From the NCBI GenBank assembly GCA_045130275.1, contig JBGUPL010000109.1:29819-93818 (forward strand): a stretch of DNA of 64,000 nt. The letters run 5' to 3'. Position 1 is the first letter of the stretch. Every line of letters starts with the position of its first letter. This stretch comes from F23-D06 sp045130275 (GTDB lineage Bacteria > Bacteroidota > Bacteroidia > Bacteroidales > WCHB1-69). Under the pieces are notes generated by a model. It was not told where the DNA came from and made no database searches. It saw only the letters and a program-made list of their open reading frames with translations. The position numbers and the translations under genes are program-made. This document shows positions 17,801-26,324 of this stretch, in pieces.

Positions 17801-18766
17801 CTGAATGATTTCAACGGTTCTATTTTCCCCGCTGTATATGATAAGAAAATGACGACCACGACATTGGAGAACGACCCGAACCCGTCCACCGGCCCATTCG
17901 AATTCGAGGTACAGAAAAGCGTGCTCTTCAAAGGGAACGTCACTGTCAAAAATGGGCATTTCCAATTTTCTTTCTATGTCCCCAAGGACATTGACTACAG
18001 TTTCGGTAACGGGAAAATCAGTTATTATGCACACTCCGACAAAGAAGATGCCGCTGGTGCGTTCACCGACTTCACCATTGGGGGGATAGACACTTCGGGG
18101 ATCCAGGATGACAAGAGCCCCACCATTGAACTCTACTTGAATGACCAGTCGTTCGTCAATGGTGGAATCACAGGACCCAACCCCACGCTGATAGCGAAAA
18201 TTTCCGACAATTTCGGGATAAACACAACAGGCAACGGCATCGGACATGACCTGACAGGCGTGCTGGATCACAATACAGGCAACAAAATTGTTCTGAACGA
18301 CTATTATGAAACGGAAAAAGACAGTTTCAACTGCGGCATTGTGCGTTATCCTTTGGAGAATCTGGCGCCTGGCGACCACACCATCACCGTGCGCGCATGG
18401 GATGTCAACAACAACAGCTCAGAGCAAGAGCTCTCTTTCCGGGTCGTCAGCGAGGAGAAGTTCCAGCTGAGCCACGTGCTGAACTACCCCAACCCGTTCA
18501 CAACACATACCGAATTCTATTTCGAGCACAACCAGCCCGGTGGTACTTACGACATTCAGGTGAGCATCTTCACGATATCTGGGAAGCTGGTCAAAACACT
18601 GTATGACACACAATTCATTGAGGGTAACCGTTGCCACGCCATTTCATGGGATGGTTTGGACGACTTTGGGGACAAATTAGCCAAAGGAACCTATTTGTAT
18701 CGGATTCGGGTCAAGAACCAGGATGGGAAAACTGCGGAAGCCATTGAAAAGCTGGTGATTTTATAA
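14876..18766 (+). CDS. porU: Type IX secretion signal peptidase/sortase PorU (C25 family)
   Basis: Cell-surface gingipain-like cysteine protease that removes the C-terminal signal of T9SS cargo and attaches A-LPS. From the ATG at 14876 it has about 1296 residues; an ATG at 14852 (MFFFFIKRMM) is an alternative. A signal peptide is visible, then the C25 domain with catalytic His in YIGHSGKDGW (codon 17276) and Cys in LSLSCTFAFYD (codon 17378), 34 residues apart as in P. gingivalis PorU. The C-terminus has its own sorting-like domain (YPNPF, then GTYLYRIRV). It is followed by porV, its attachment-complex partner, and is divergent from the porP-type/gldJ pair. Confidence 0.95.
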   Translation: MMKHKSWVIFVFFYLIIFQITDIQAQTIQKKYTFQWNDPVSHTFSDGSQRTFLTFENASYGYDFADLPTFYEIIPVDIFYAQYKVKAVSQEFVDMDAQESMLIPADFHQKEIDYRVSTAFDRKQKYAQLSFIPIVETPSGSYRKLISVTLEIEGTSAVSEKKARASASQSVLASGQWYKFSLTQTGIYKVTFQDLTAMGMTPPISSSQLAVFGNGGMMLPENNAVPRPDDLLELPIQMHDGGDGTFNEGDYFLFYGLSPHRVSYDTAENRFVHAYNIYSDESFYFVTQSSGIGEKKRIQTIDNENLSANLSVHEFTFFDYYESDVVNLCESGKTWLGDRYDITSSHSYTFRIPGTPTGTGRMTVRASSSCPTVAAFQVSVNQNNIGNVTLRPTSGSILACLTAADLPFSTSSKDLNVQLTYNKPTSSAIGYLDWIEVEIPCELTLWGGQTSFRNQNTVGEGNITRFDLSGVTASASVWDVTDPAQTVRLALTSDNQGAHFKTQTHDLREFILFDGSAFKSVKPISSVANQNLHATGAVDMVIVTHPNFLSQANRLAQFRAENDGLSVKVVTTQQVYNEFSSGSQDPIAIRDYMKMIYDRTNKEYPKYLLLFGRPSYDFRGRVQGTELLVPNFQYNIEYIADHRYPEYLYISEISNQFTSDDALGLLDSGEGFNGNGLYDLAIGRFPCITYEQATIAVDKSIRYTEKRNLVPANSSQISNFGDWRNMMAFVADDEERNDFVFNADSFSKSVEIANKNINFDKIYLDAYQQVSNAGGQRYPDAVTDINNRMNRGSLFFTYIGHSGKDGWAAERVLENSDINKWNNKFNLTALLSLSCTFAFYDRTAFSPSDYIFFNNNGGAIAVIAAAREAWSLPNNNFGRIFFSQLFNKDENGNYFSISDIQRKSKNIFGPPSGGHGNNLCMFVTFGDPSIKLSIPKYNVVTDSINHHAVGTTNDTIMALSKVTVSGRLTDNNGTTLNDFNGSIFPAVYDKKMTTTTLENDPNPSTGPFEFEVQKSVLFKGNVTVKNGHFQFSFYVPKDIDYSFGNGKISYYAHSDKEDAAGAFTDFTIGGIDTSGIQDDKSPTIELYLNDQSFVNGGITGPNPTLIAKISDNFGINTTGNGIGHDLTGVLDHNTGNKIVLNDYYETEKDSFNCGIVRYPLENLAPGDHTITVRAWDVNNNSSEQELSFRVVSEEKFQLSHVLNYPNPFTTHTEFYFEHNQPGGTYDIQVSIFTISGKLVKTLYDTQFIEGNRCHAISWDGLDDFGDKLAKGTYLYRIRVKNQDGKTAEAIEKLVIL

Positions 18767-18908
18767 TATTGTGTATCAGTTTGTTATATTATTTTCGCTA
18801 TAAAAAAACAAAAAAAAATTACCTTAGTATAATAATAACGGCAAATGTACGTTAGTCAGAGGTTTTTTGTGTATGTTAAAAAAATAATAGAAAAATAATA
18901 ATTGAAGA

Positions 18909-20144
18909 ATGAAAAAAGTAGTATCTGTTTTAACCGCCATCCTCATCCTGACGCAAGTTCAGGTTTTCGCCCAAAATGACGAAGGTCACAATCCTCTTGG
19001 TCAAACACTCAATGCCATCACGACGGCTGTGCCGTTCCTCTCCATCGCTCCCGACTCCCGCGCAGGAGCCATGGGTGATATCGGTTGCGCCACTTCCGCT
19101 GACGGAAACTCCCAAAGCTACAACCCCGCTAAATACGCGTTCAGCGAGAATGCGTTCGGTTTCACAGTCTCTTACAGCCCTTGGCTGCGCCATTTGGTCA
19201 ACGACATTAATCTGGCTTATCTGGCCGGTTATTGGCGCATCACCGATATGGATGCCATCGGCGCCTCATTGCGCTATTTCTCCCTGGGTAGCATTGATTT
19301 CATGGACGAGTACGGACAGTTCATCAGCAGTCAGAACCCCAACGAATTCGCCATTGATTTCACCTATTCCCGCAAATTGATCGACGAGTTGTCCATCGCC
19401 ATCACCCCGCGCTTCATCTACTCCAACCTCACTGCAGGTCAGTTTGTAGATGGTCAAGAGACCCGTGCAGGATTGGCCGGTGCCGCCGACCTCTCCTTGT
19501 TCTACGAACAGGATTTTGACGCTAAGGGATTAAACAACAGTACTTTACGCGCTGGTTTATGCATTTCCAACATGGGTAACAAGATGTCCTACTCCTCCGG
19601 AACGCTTCGCCGCGACTTCCTGCCCACCAACCTCAAACTGGGTATCGGTTACGAAATGGATTTTGACGGTTACAACAAACTGGCCCTCAACGGCGAAATC
19701 AACAAACTGCTCGTCCCCACCAACCCCATCTACTTGACGGATGACAATGGCATCGTGTATGACGATGCCGGCAACCCCGTCATCGCCTTCGGTAAAGACC
19801 CCGATGTTTCCGTCCCGCAAGGTATGATCCAGTCTTTCTATGACGCTCCCGGCGGATTCAAAGAGGAGATGCAGGAGATTATGTGGGCACTCGGTGCCGA
19901 GTACAGCTACCGTAACCTTTTCTTTGTGCGTCTCGGATATTTCCACGAGAGCCAATACAAAGGCAACCGCCAGTTCCTCTCTGTCGGCGCCGGTATCAAA
20001 TACAGCGTTTTCGGCATCGACGTTTCTTACCTCGTCGCCACCAAGCAATACCATCCGCTGGCCAACACGCTGCGCTTTACGTTGAACTTCGACTTCGTCT
20101 CCGGCAACAAGAATGAAATCAAGCAGCAAGGCCGATTGAATTAG
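18909..20144 (+). CDS. porV: Type IX secretion outer-membrane protein PorV (LptO)
   Basis: FadL-like outer-membrane barrel that collects cargo from the translocon and delivers it to PorU. It has 411 residues and a signal peptide ending at VFAQ near residue 22. The family-conserved mature N-terminus includes AVPFLSIAPDSRAGAMGDIG, then NPAKYAF and SYSPWLRHLVNDINLAYLAGY. It lies 142 nt after porU and 36 nt before ispF; porU-porV-ispF is also the order remembered for P. gingivalis. The spacer before it is AT-rich with no TAnnTTTG on this strand. Confidence 0.95.
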   Translation: MKKVVSVLTAILILTQVQVFAQNDEGHNPLGQTLNAITTAVPFLSIAPDSRAGAMGDIGCATSADGNSQSYNPAKYAFSENAFGFTVSYSPWLRHLVNDINLAYLAGYWRITDMDAIGASLRYFSLGSIDFMDEYGQFISSQNPNEFAIDFTYSRKLIDELSIAITPRFIYSNLTAGQFVDGQETRAGLAGAADLSLFYEQDFDAKGLNNSTLRAGLCISNMGNKMSYSSGTLRRDFLPTNLKLGIGYEMDFDGYNKLALNGEINKLLVPTNPIYLTDDNGIVYDDAGNPVIAFGKDPDVSVPQGMIQSFYDAPGGFKEEMQEIMWALGAEYSYRNLFFVRLGYFHESQYKGNRQFLSVGAGIKYSVFGIDVSYLVATKQYHPLANTLRFTLNFDFVSGNKNEIKQQGRLN

Positions 20145-20180
20145 TTCATTATTCAAAACCCTAACCCTAAAACCATACAA

Positions 20181-20663
20181 ATGGATTTCCGTGTAGGTTT
20201 TGGCTACGATTCCCATAGATTTGCCCCCAACAGACCGCTGGTCATTGGGGGCATTGTCATTCCTTACGAACTGGGATTGGCCGCCCATTCCGACGGAGAC
20301 GTGTTGATTCACGCCGTGTGCGATGCCCTTCTCGGCGCCGCCGGCCTCAAGGACATCGGCACCTGGTTCCCCGACACCGACGAGACCTGGAAAAACGCGG
20401 ACAGCACCGTCATTTTGTCCAAAGTGATGGAATTGCTGACCGAACGGCAGTGGGTCGTCAACAACCTGGACTGCACATTGGTGTTGGAACGGCCAAAAAT
20501 GAAACCACACATTGACAATATCATCGAAAAACTGTCAAGCATTCTGCAAATATCTCAGGATCAGATAGCTGTAAAAGCAAAAACCAACGAAAAGATGGGG
20601 TTCACCGGGGCTGGTGAAGGCATCGCTGCCGTGGCCGCCGTGACGCTGCGGAAAACGTGCTGA
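20181..20663 (+). CDS. ispF: 2-C-methyl-D-erythritol 2,4-cyclodiphosphate synthase
   Basis: Zn-dependent enzyme of the non-mevalonate isoprenoid pathway. It has 160 residues. Metal-binding residues are seen in GFGYDSHRF and AAHSDGDVLIHA; DIGTWFPDTDETWKNADS and the C-terminal AKTNEKMGFTGAGEGIAA are typical. It sits directly after porV, and a palindrome follows its stop by 31 nt. Confidence 0.97.
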   Translation: MDFRVGFGYDSHRFAPNRPLVIGGIVIPYELGLAAHSDGDVLIHAVCDALLGAAGLKDIGTWFPDTDETWKNADSTVILSKVMELLTERQWVVNNLDCTLVLERPKMKPHIDNIIEKLSSILQISQDQIAVKAKTNEKMGFTGAGEGIAAVAAVTLRKTC

Positions 20664-20694
20664 TTTTCCCCGATAATAACATATCATCGCCCTT

Positions 20695-20722
20695 GTAGAG
20701 ACGCGCCATGGCACGTCTCTAC
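20695..20722. repeat. 28-nt palindrome, GTAGAGACG family, copy 2
   Basis: Arms GTAGAGACG and CGTCTCTAC flank a GCCATGGC core, with one mismatched pair. It is 31 nt downstream of ispF and may act as a terminator between ispF and the alkaline phosphatase gene. Confidence 0.88.
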
Positions 20723-20761
20723 ATTTGCATTTTCATCTTTCGTTTGTATTCAAAATTTGTG

Positions 20762-20769
20762 TACATTTG
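20762..20769 (+). promoter_or_regulatory. -7 promoter element of the alkaline phosphatase gene
   Basis: TACATTTG ends 22 nt before the ATG at 20792. A TTTG at 20743-20746 lies 15 nt upstream of it. Confidence 0.6.
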
Positions 20770-20791
20770 CCCGTTTTAAAACGAGAAAAAA

Positions 20792-22438
20792 ATGAGACGT
20801 TTCGTTCTTTCTACTTTATTGATTATCAGTATATTATGTTTGGTTGCACAGCCCAAGCCCATCAAAAATGTGATACTGATGATTCCGGACGGCACTTCCA
20901 CGAGCCTTCTCTCCGCCGCCCGCTGGTACCAAACTTATCTGGATTCCACGCAAACCACACTGAACATTGATCCGTACCTTTGTGGCCTGGTTCGCACACA
21001 CTCTTCGGATGCCCCTATAGGCGATTCCGCCCCCACCACATCATGCTATGTGACGGGAATGCCCTCCCAAACTGGTTTTGTCGCCACCTACCCCGTGTCC
21101 ACCGGACACGATTTGGTGCCCGTGGATGCGAACCGCGCCTACCAACCGTTAGCGACCGTGTTGGAAGCCGCCAAAATCCTCAAGAACAAATCCACCGGTC
21201 TGGTGTTCACTTGCGAGTTCCCGCATGCCACCCCTGCCGACTGCTCCGCACACTCATACAAACGTGGTCGTTATAGTGTTATCGCCCCGCAAATGGTGCA
21301 CAACCACTTGGATGTTGTCATGGGCGGCGGTGTCAGTTATCTGAAAGATGACTATCAGAAAGATTTGAAAAATGCAGGTTATAACATTTATCTGAATGAC
21401 ATTCAAGGATTCAGAAATATCTCAAAAACGCCCGTTTGGGCTTTGTTCGGGGAAAGCCACATGCCCTACTGGCTTGAGGCCGACAAGGAGCAGACCCCCT
21501 CTTTGGCCGAAATGACCCGCAAGGCCATTGATTTGCTTTCGAAAAACGAGAACGGCTTTTTCCTGATGGTGGAAGGCAGCAAGGTGGATTGGGCCGCGCA
21601 TGACAACGACGCCAAAAATGCCATAATTGAATTTCTCGAATTTGACAAGGCTTGTGGAGAGGCGTTCCGCTTCGCCGAAAAAGATGGCCAGACTGTCGTC
21701 GTCATCCTGCCCGACCACGGCACCGGCGCCGTCACCGTCGGCAACATCAAAGCCTGCAATGACGGCTACGACAGACTTTCACTGCAACAGCTTATGAGCC
21801 CCATCGACCATTACAAACTGTCAAACTCGACTATGGCCGGAAAACTGATAAAAGCCGACACTACCGAATGGCCGAAACTGTTCGAAACCTATTTCGGATT
21901 CACGCCCCAACCGGCAGAAATCGCTTACCTGATTACCGCCAGCGACTTCAGCAATTCCCCGCTTCCGAAGGAACAACGCCAAAACAACCTCTCCATGTGC
22001 AAGATGCTCAGCCAAATCCTTTACAGCCGCACCTATTTCGGGTTCACCACTTTCGGCCATACCATCGAGAATGTCTTTCTTGCCATGTATCATCCTGAAA
22101 ACGATATACTTAAAGGTGTTCCGACCAATATTGACATCTTCAACTATCTTTGCCGCCAGATGGGACTGGACAACCAGATGCCCGAACTGACCGCAGAAAT
22201 CTACGCAGACCACCATCAGGTTTTTGACGGGTACGAAATAAAAATCGACAGCGTGGACAAATACAACCGTCGTCTTATTGTCAAAAACAAAAGGAATGTG
22301 TTAATCGCAAACAGCTTTGATAATTATGTCATTGTCAACAACAAGAGAGTGGATCTCAACTCCGTAATTGTATATGTGGACAAGACCAATACCTTTTACC
22401 TCCCTAAGGAGTTAAGACTGCAAATGCAATTAAAATAA
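20792..22438 (+). CDS. Alkaline phosphatase family protein
   Basis: Exported metal-dependent phosphomonoesterase of the PhoA superfamily, 548 residues. A signal peptide covers about residues 1-19. Key sites are MIPDGTS (metal Asp), GDSAPTTSCYVTG with the probable nucleophile Ser79, EGSKVDWAAHDND (metal ligands) and LPDHGTG. The C-terminal 80 residues form an added beta-rich stretch. It is not obviously tied to neighbouring genes; the nearest gene downstream is a coiled-coil membrane protein 64 nt away. Confidence 0.9.
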   Translation: MRRFVLSTLLIISILCLVAQPKPIKNVILMIPDGTSTSLLSAARWYQTYLDSTQTTLNIDPYLCGLVRTHSSDAPIGDSAPTTSCYVTGMPSQTGFVATYPVSTGHDLVPVDANRAYQPLATVLEAAKILKNKSTGLVFTCEFPHATPADCSAHSYKRGRYSVIAPQMVHNHLDVVMGGGVSYLKDDYQKDLKNAGYNIYLNDIQGFRNISKTPVWALFGESHMPYWLEADKEQTPSLAEMTRKAIDLLSKNENGFFLMVEGSKVDWAAHDNDAKNAIIEFLEFDKACGEAFRFAEKDGQTVVVILPDHGTGAVTVGNIKACNDGYDRLSLQQLMSPIDHYKLSNSTMAGKLIKADTTEWPKLFETYFGFTPQPAEIAYLITASDFSNSPLPKEQRQNNLSMCKMLSQILYSRTYFGFTTFGHTIENVFLAMYHPENDILKGVPTNIDIFNYLCRQMGLDNQMPELTAEIYADHHQVFDGYEIKIDSVDKYNRRLIVKNKRNVLIANSFDNYVIVNNKRVDLNSVIVYVDKTNTFYLPKELRLQMQLK

Positions 22439-22502
22439 TTCTGAAAATATAATAATATCAAGACAAAACCGTTACACTCATTCAAAAAAAATTGAGAAAA
22501 AA

Positions 22503-23450
22503 ATGGAAACCACGAGTTCAATGAATCGCACAACACAACCCCAGAATTCCAATCAAGAGAACCCTTTGAAGAAATGGGTAATCATATTGGGGGCTTTGGC
22601 AGGATTATTCCTTTGCAGCACGCTTTATCTTGCGTTTTTCGCCAAACCGACAACAAACAAGGTTTACAAAGAGGTGGAGAGCAAGAACTATGAGTTGCAA
22701 AGCGAACTTGATTCACTGCTAGCGGAACACAACCGCATCAAAGAGCAATATGGCGAACTTTCTGACCAACTGAGCGAGAAAGACAGCATCATCATGGCCA
22801 GCGCCGCCGAAATCGAAAAACTGATCAATTCCCAGGCCGACTACAACCGCATCAAGAAACAGCTGGCTCGCCTGCAGAACATCTCTCAAGAATATGTGAA
22901 AGAGATGGACCAACTCTACCAAGAGAACAAGGCTTTGAAGGAGGAAAACCAGCAGGTCCGCGCCGACTTGGAGCAGGAGCGTGAGGTGACCCGCACCATG
23001 CAGAAATCCAACGAGGACTTGTCGCAGAAGATCAGCAACGCAGCCACTTTCAAAGCGTACAACATCAAGAGCGGCGGCTATCTGGTTCGGAACAAAGGCA
23101 CTGAAGAGCCCACCGACAAGGCCAGCAAAGTGAAACGCATCAAAACGACCCTGATGCTGGGCGAGAACTCTCTGATCGAACCCGGTCCGGTGAACGTTTA
23201 TTGCCGCATCGCCATTCCCGAAACCGGCAAAGTGCTCACCATGGGCTCCGGCGATACCTACTCGTTCGTGCATAACGGCCAACGCCTGCAGTATTCCTGC
23301 AAAACCGCTGTGAACTACAACAACAAAGCGGAAAACATCACCCTTGACTGGGATCTGATGTCCGATGACAAAGCCATCAAAGGTCAATACAGCGTTCAAC
23401 TGTACACGGACGACCAATTCCTCGGCGAGTGCTTCTTTACGCTCAAATAA
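22503..23450 (+). CDS. Coiled-coil single-pass membrane protein of unknown function
   Basis: The N-terminus is cytosolic and polar (residues 1-24), with one transmembrane helix at about 25-46 (WVIILGALAGLFLCSTLYLAFF). A long coiled coil spans about residues 55-185, rich in Glu/Gln/Lys with heptads. The C-terminal domain (about 190-315) looks beta-rich and begins FKAYNIKSGGYLVRNKGTEEPTDKA. No enzyme motif is seen. The layout suggests a periplasmic or structural envelope protein. nusB follows 21 nt downstream, so they are likely cotranscribed. Confidence 0.75.
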   Translation: METTSSMNRTTQPQNSNQENPLKKWVIILGALAGLFLCSTLYLAFFAKPTTNKVYKEVESKNYELQSELDSLLAEHNRIKEQYGELSDQLSEKDSIIMASAAEIEKLINSQADYNRIKKQLARLQNISQEYVKEMDQLYQENKALKEENQQVRADLEQEREVTRTMQKSNEDLSQKISNAATFKAYNIKSGGYLVRNKGTEEPTDKASKVKRIKTTLMLGENSLIEPGPVNVYCRIAIPETGKVLTMGSGDTYSFVHNGQRLQYSCKTAVNYNNKAENITLDWDLMSDDKAIKGQYSVQLYTDDQFLGECFFTLK

Positions 23451-23471
23451 TTCACAATAAATCCACAAGTT

Positions 23472-24419
23472 ATGGTTAGTAGGCATTTTTTGCGAATCAA
23501 GACGATGCAGGCGCTGTACGCCTACAACGCCAACCCGAAGGCAGAGGCGCGCACCTACGAAGCAGACCTCGTCAAAGCAGTCAAAGGAACATACGAGCTG
23601 TTTTTGTGGCTGTTCGCCCTGTTGCCGGAAATCGCCTTCTACCGTATGAGAAAACTGGAGAGCCTGAAGGAAAAGTACAATCCCACAGAGGAAGATCTTC
23701 ACCCGAACACCAAATTTGTGGATAACCGTGTAATCCGCCAAATCGAGGAAAACAAGACCCTCAAGCAACTTTGGCCCAAATACCACATCCAATGGGAAGA
23801 CGAAAAGGATCTGATTGCAAAATTGTTCCACGAAATCGAGCAAATTCCCGAATACGAAGTATATATGGCTTCTTCCGAAGACAGTTATTTCGGCGACAAA
23901 CAAGTCGTATTGGCCATTATTGAAAAAGTATTTGCCAATAATGATTTGTTACATTGGTACTTGGGTGAAAAAAACACGCACTGGATTGATGACTATGACG
24001 AAGCGATGTTGATGTTTTATCAGAATGTGAAGGAATTCAAGGAGAACAAAGGCGACGAATGCAAAATCGATTCTTTGTTCAAGAGTGAGGAAGACGAGAA
24101 GTTTTGCCGCGACCTGTTCCGTAAAACATTGGAACACGCAACGGAATATGCACAACTGATTGAAGGGAAACTGCAAAATTGGGAACGTGAGCGCGTCATC
24201 CAGATGGACTTGCTCCTTATGGAAATGGCTCTCTGCGAACTGCTCGAATTCCCCTCCATCCCCATCAAAGTGACCCTGAACGAATACATCGAAATCGCCA
24301 AGTGGTACAGTTCCGACAAGAGCAAAGTGTTTGTCAACGGCATCCTCGACCGACTGATTGTGGATTTGCATGATAGCGGACGCATCGTCAAAACCGGTCG
24401 GGGGCTATATCAGAACTAA
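23472..24419 (+). CDS. nusB: Transcription antitermination factor NusB (long Bacteroidota form)
   Basis: RNA-binding partner of NusE in rRNA antitermination. It begins SRHFLRIKTMQALYAY, the standard NusB N-terminus. About 150 extra residues, rich in charged and aromatic amino acids, separate this from the C-terminal NusB core (ERVIQMDLLLMEMALCELLEFPSIPIKVTLNEYIEIAKWYSSDKSKVFVNGILD). The total of 315 residues is about twice the E. coli length, which is usual in Bacteroidota. It heads the run nusB, DUF1573, yajC, ybbR-like, coaE. Confidence 0.95.
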   Translation: MVSRHFLRIKTMQALYAYNANPKAEARTYEADLVKAVKGTYELFLWLFALLPEIAFYRMRKLESLKEKYNPTEEDLHPNTKFVDNRVIRQIEENKTLKQLWPKYHIQWEDEKDLIAKLFHEIEQIPEYEVYMASSEDSYFGDKQVVLAIIEKVFANNDLLHWYLGEKNTHWIDDYDEAMLMFYQNVKEFKENKGDECKIDSLFKSEEDEKFCRDLFRKTLEHATEYAQLIEGKLQNWERERVIQMDLLLMEMALCELLEFPSIPIKVTLNEYIEIAKWYSSDKSKVFVNGILDRLIVDLHDSGRIVKTGRGLYQN

Positions 24420-24439
24420 GCTGAAGAAACATATTGATT

Positions 24440-24904
24440 ATGAAAAGAATAACAAGTATATTGGTTATAGGGGCGATGTTGTTGTGCTGCTGCCACCAGA
24501 AGACAGCCAAAAACGGCGAGTTCACCGTTGACGATATCCATATCCCGCAAACCGCCAACGGATTGTCCGCAAAAGAGGCGGAGAAAATGCCCGTCATCAC
24601 TTTTGAGAACACGACCTATGATTTTGGCGAAGTGGTTGAGGGAGAGCGGCTTACCTACAATTTCAAATTCAAAAACACCGGCAAGTCGAATCTGATCATC
24701 TACTCATCAGAAGCCACTTGCGGATGCACCACCTCACAACCTCCCAAAGCCCCGGTGCGCCCGGGTGAAAGCGGCGAAATCACCGTCACTTTCGACTCCA
24801 AAGGACAAAAAGGTAAAGTGCAGAAACGTATTTTGGTGGGTGCAAACACCTACCCTGCCGAAACCATTCTCACGATCACCGCAAATGTTTCATCTAGTAA
24901 ATAA
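24440..24904 (+). CDS. DUF1573 lipoprotein
   Basis: Secreted or lipid-anchored immunoglobulin-like protein. The leader ends in the lipobox region MLLCCC (about residues 14-19). The DUF1573 domain is clear: FENTTYDFGEVVEGERLTYNFKFKNTG, then the conserved ATCGCTTS motif, PGESGEITVTFDSKGQKGKVQKRI and a terminal ILTITANV. The function of DUF1573 is unknown. An in-frame TTG at 24434 is possible, but the ATG at 24440 is preferred. yajC starts 23 nt later. Confidence 0.88.
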   Translation: MKRITSILVIGAMLLCCCHQKTAKNGEFTVDDIHIPQTANGLSAKEAEKMPVITFENTTYDFGEVVEGERLTYNFKFKNTGKSNLIIYSSEATCGCTTSQPPKAPVRPGESGEITVTFDSKGQKGKVQKRILVGANTYPAETILTITANVSSSK

Positions 24905-24927
24905 TTAACAACCAAATTTTTACAACT

Positions 24928-25311
24928 ATGCTGAATCTGTTTTTACCATTGTTGCAAGCCGAATCCGCAGCTCCCCAAAAAGGAATGGGTGGCGGTTCTT
25001 CCATGCTCATCATGCTCCTGCTGATGATCCTTGTTTTCTATTTCTTCATGATCCGTCCGCAGCAGAAAAAACAAAAGAAGATCGAAGAAGCTCGTAACAG
25101 CCTGCAAAGAGGTGACAAAGTGGTTACCATCGGCGGCATTCACGGCAAAATTGTCGATGTGAAAGATCGCACTTTCACTATCGAGATCTCCCGCGATGTG
25201 CGCATTGAGGTTGACAAAGCCGCCATCTCCTTCAACGAGGCTGACTTGGGCAGAAAACCTGAACCCCAGGCCGAGGAGAAATCGGAACCGACTAAAGAAG
25301 AAAACGAATAG
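24928..25311 (+). CDS. yajC: Preprotein translocase subunit YajC
   Basis: Single-span auxiliary subunit of the Sec holotranslocon. Residues about 25-40 form the transmembrane helix, followed by FFMIRPQQKKQKKIEEARNSLQRGDKVVTIGGIHGKIVDV, the classic YajC sequence, and a charged C-terminal tail. The length is 127 residues. The next start is 2 nt after the stop, so translation is probably coupled. Confidence 0.95.
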   Translation: MLNLFLPLLQAESAAPQKGMGGGSSMLIMLLLMILVFYFFMIRPQQKKQKKIEEARNSLQRGDKVVTIGGIHGKIVDVKDRTFTIEISRDVRIEVDKAAISFNEADLGRKPEPQAEEKSEPTKEENE

Positions 25312-25313
25312 CG

Positions 25314-25730
25314 ATGACAGAAAACAAAACTCGCATTCCAGTGAAGCTGCCTTCGCTGGCATTTGTTGTGTGCCTGCTGATTTCCATCGCCTGCTGGCTG
25401 CTGGTCACCCTGTCGAAAGACTACAAGATGACCTACGAATACAAGCTAGTGTGCGATAACTTGCCTGAAGGCAGGAAATCAGTGACCGCTTCGGATACAA
25501 TACTCACCCTGACATTCAACCAAAAAGGACTACGCTACCTGATGAAGCCCTATTCGGAGAAAGAGAAAGTGGTGACCATATCCGTAAATGACTTGATTAA
25601 ACCGAAACACAAGGTAACCGTTTACTCGTTCACCAACAAAGAATTATGCGATTTTTTAGTGGCCCACAACTTCGGTCCTGAACTTGTGGCCGTTTCGTCT
25701 CCTGACATCATCACTTTCTATCTGCGTTAA
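25314..25730 (+). CDS. Short YbbR/CdaR-like membrane protein
   Basis: One transmembrane helix at about residues 14-33 (SLAFVVCLLISIACWLLVTLSK) precedes one YbbR-like beta domain (YEYKLVCDNLPEGRK...TLTFNQKGL). The slot between yajC and coaE is normally held by a YbbR-like protein of 300 or more residues in Bacteroidales. Here it has only 138, so it carries about one repeat. The assignment rests on context plus weak sequence resemblance. Confidence 0.7.
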   Translation: MTENKTRIPVKLPSLAFVVCLLISIACWLLVTLSKDYKMTYEYKLVCDNLPEGRKSVTASDTILTLTFNQKGLRYLMKPYSEKEKVVTISVNDLIKPKHKVTVYSFTNKELCDFLVAHNFGPELVAVSSPDIITFYLR

Positions 25731-25732
25731 TA

Positions 25733-26287
25733 ATGCTTAAAATAGGGCTCACAGGCGGCATCGGCACCGGTAAAACCTATTTGTCCACACATTTCCGTGA
25801 CATGGGCATTCCTGTTTATTACGCTGACAATGAGGCGAAAAAACTTTATTGTCAGCCTTCTTTTTTGTCAGAAATGCGTAAAGCCTTCCCTGATGAAAAC
25901 CTATGGATGCCAGACGGCAGCTTGAACATGCCCGTACTTTTGCAATCATTTGAGAATGAGAAGTTTCTGCAACAATTAAGTCTATTCGTACACCCCTTTG
26001 TGATGCGCGATTTCGAACATTGGGCCGCAAAACAAGATGCCCCTGCCGTTATGATGGAATCAGCCATCCTCTTCGAATACGATTTAGTATCCTATTTCGA
26101 TAAAATCATTGTGGCAGATGCTCCCGAAGCTCTGCGAATAAAACGGATTCAAGAGCGGAACCCGCAACTGACGGAAAAAGATATCCGCCAGCGCATGGCA
26201 CGCCAGATGCCGCAAGAGGAAAAATGCCGCCACGCCGATTTGGTGGTATGCACCGGAGAAACGTATGCGGAAGGTAAAGGCGAATAA
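25733..26287 (+). CDS. coaE: Dephospho-CoA kinase
   Basis: Last enzyme of coenzyme A synthesis. The P-loop GLTGGIGTGKTYLS and the CoA-binding region YYADNEAKKLY are clear, as are ESAILFEYDLVSYFDKIIVADAPEALRIKRIQERN and RMARQMPQEEK. At 184 residues it is slightly short: the usual end after ADLVV is replaced by CTGETYAEGKGE. The stop is 9 nt before the palindrome at 26297, so the C-terminus may have been altered by that element. Confidence 0.93.
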   Translation: MLKIGLTGGIGTGKTYLSTHFRDMGIPVYYADNEAKKLYCQPSFLSEMRKAFPDENLWMPDGSLNMPVLLQSFENEKFLQQLSLFVHPFVMRDFEHWAAKQDAPAVMMESAILFEYDLVSYFDKIIVADAPEALRIKRIQERNPQLTEKDIRQRMARQMPQEEKCRHADLVVCTGETYAEGKGE

Positions 26288-26296
26288 TCCCGGGTT

Positions 26297-26324
26297 GTAG
26301 GGGCAAATCATCATTCGCCGCTAC
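26297..26324. repeat. 28-nt imperfect palindrome, GTAGGGGC family
   Basis: Arms GTAGGGGCAAAT and ATTCGCCGCTAC pair with two mismatches. It lies between the convergent coaE and thpR and contains the thpR stop codon TAG (26321-26323), as the GTAGAGACG palindrome does for pnuC. Confidence 0.85.
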
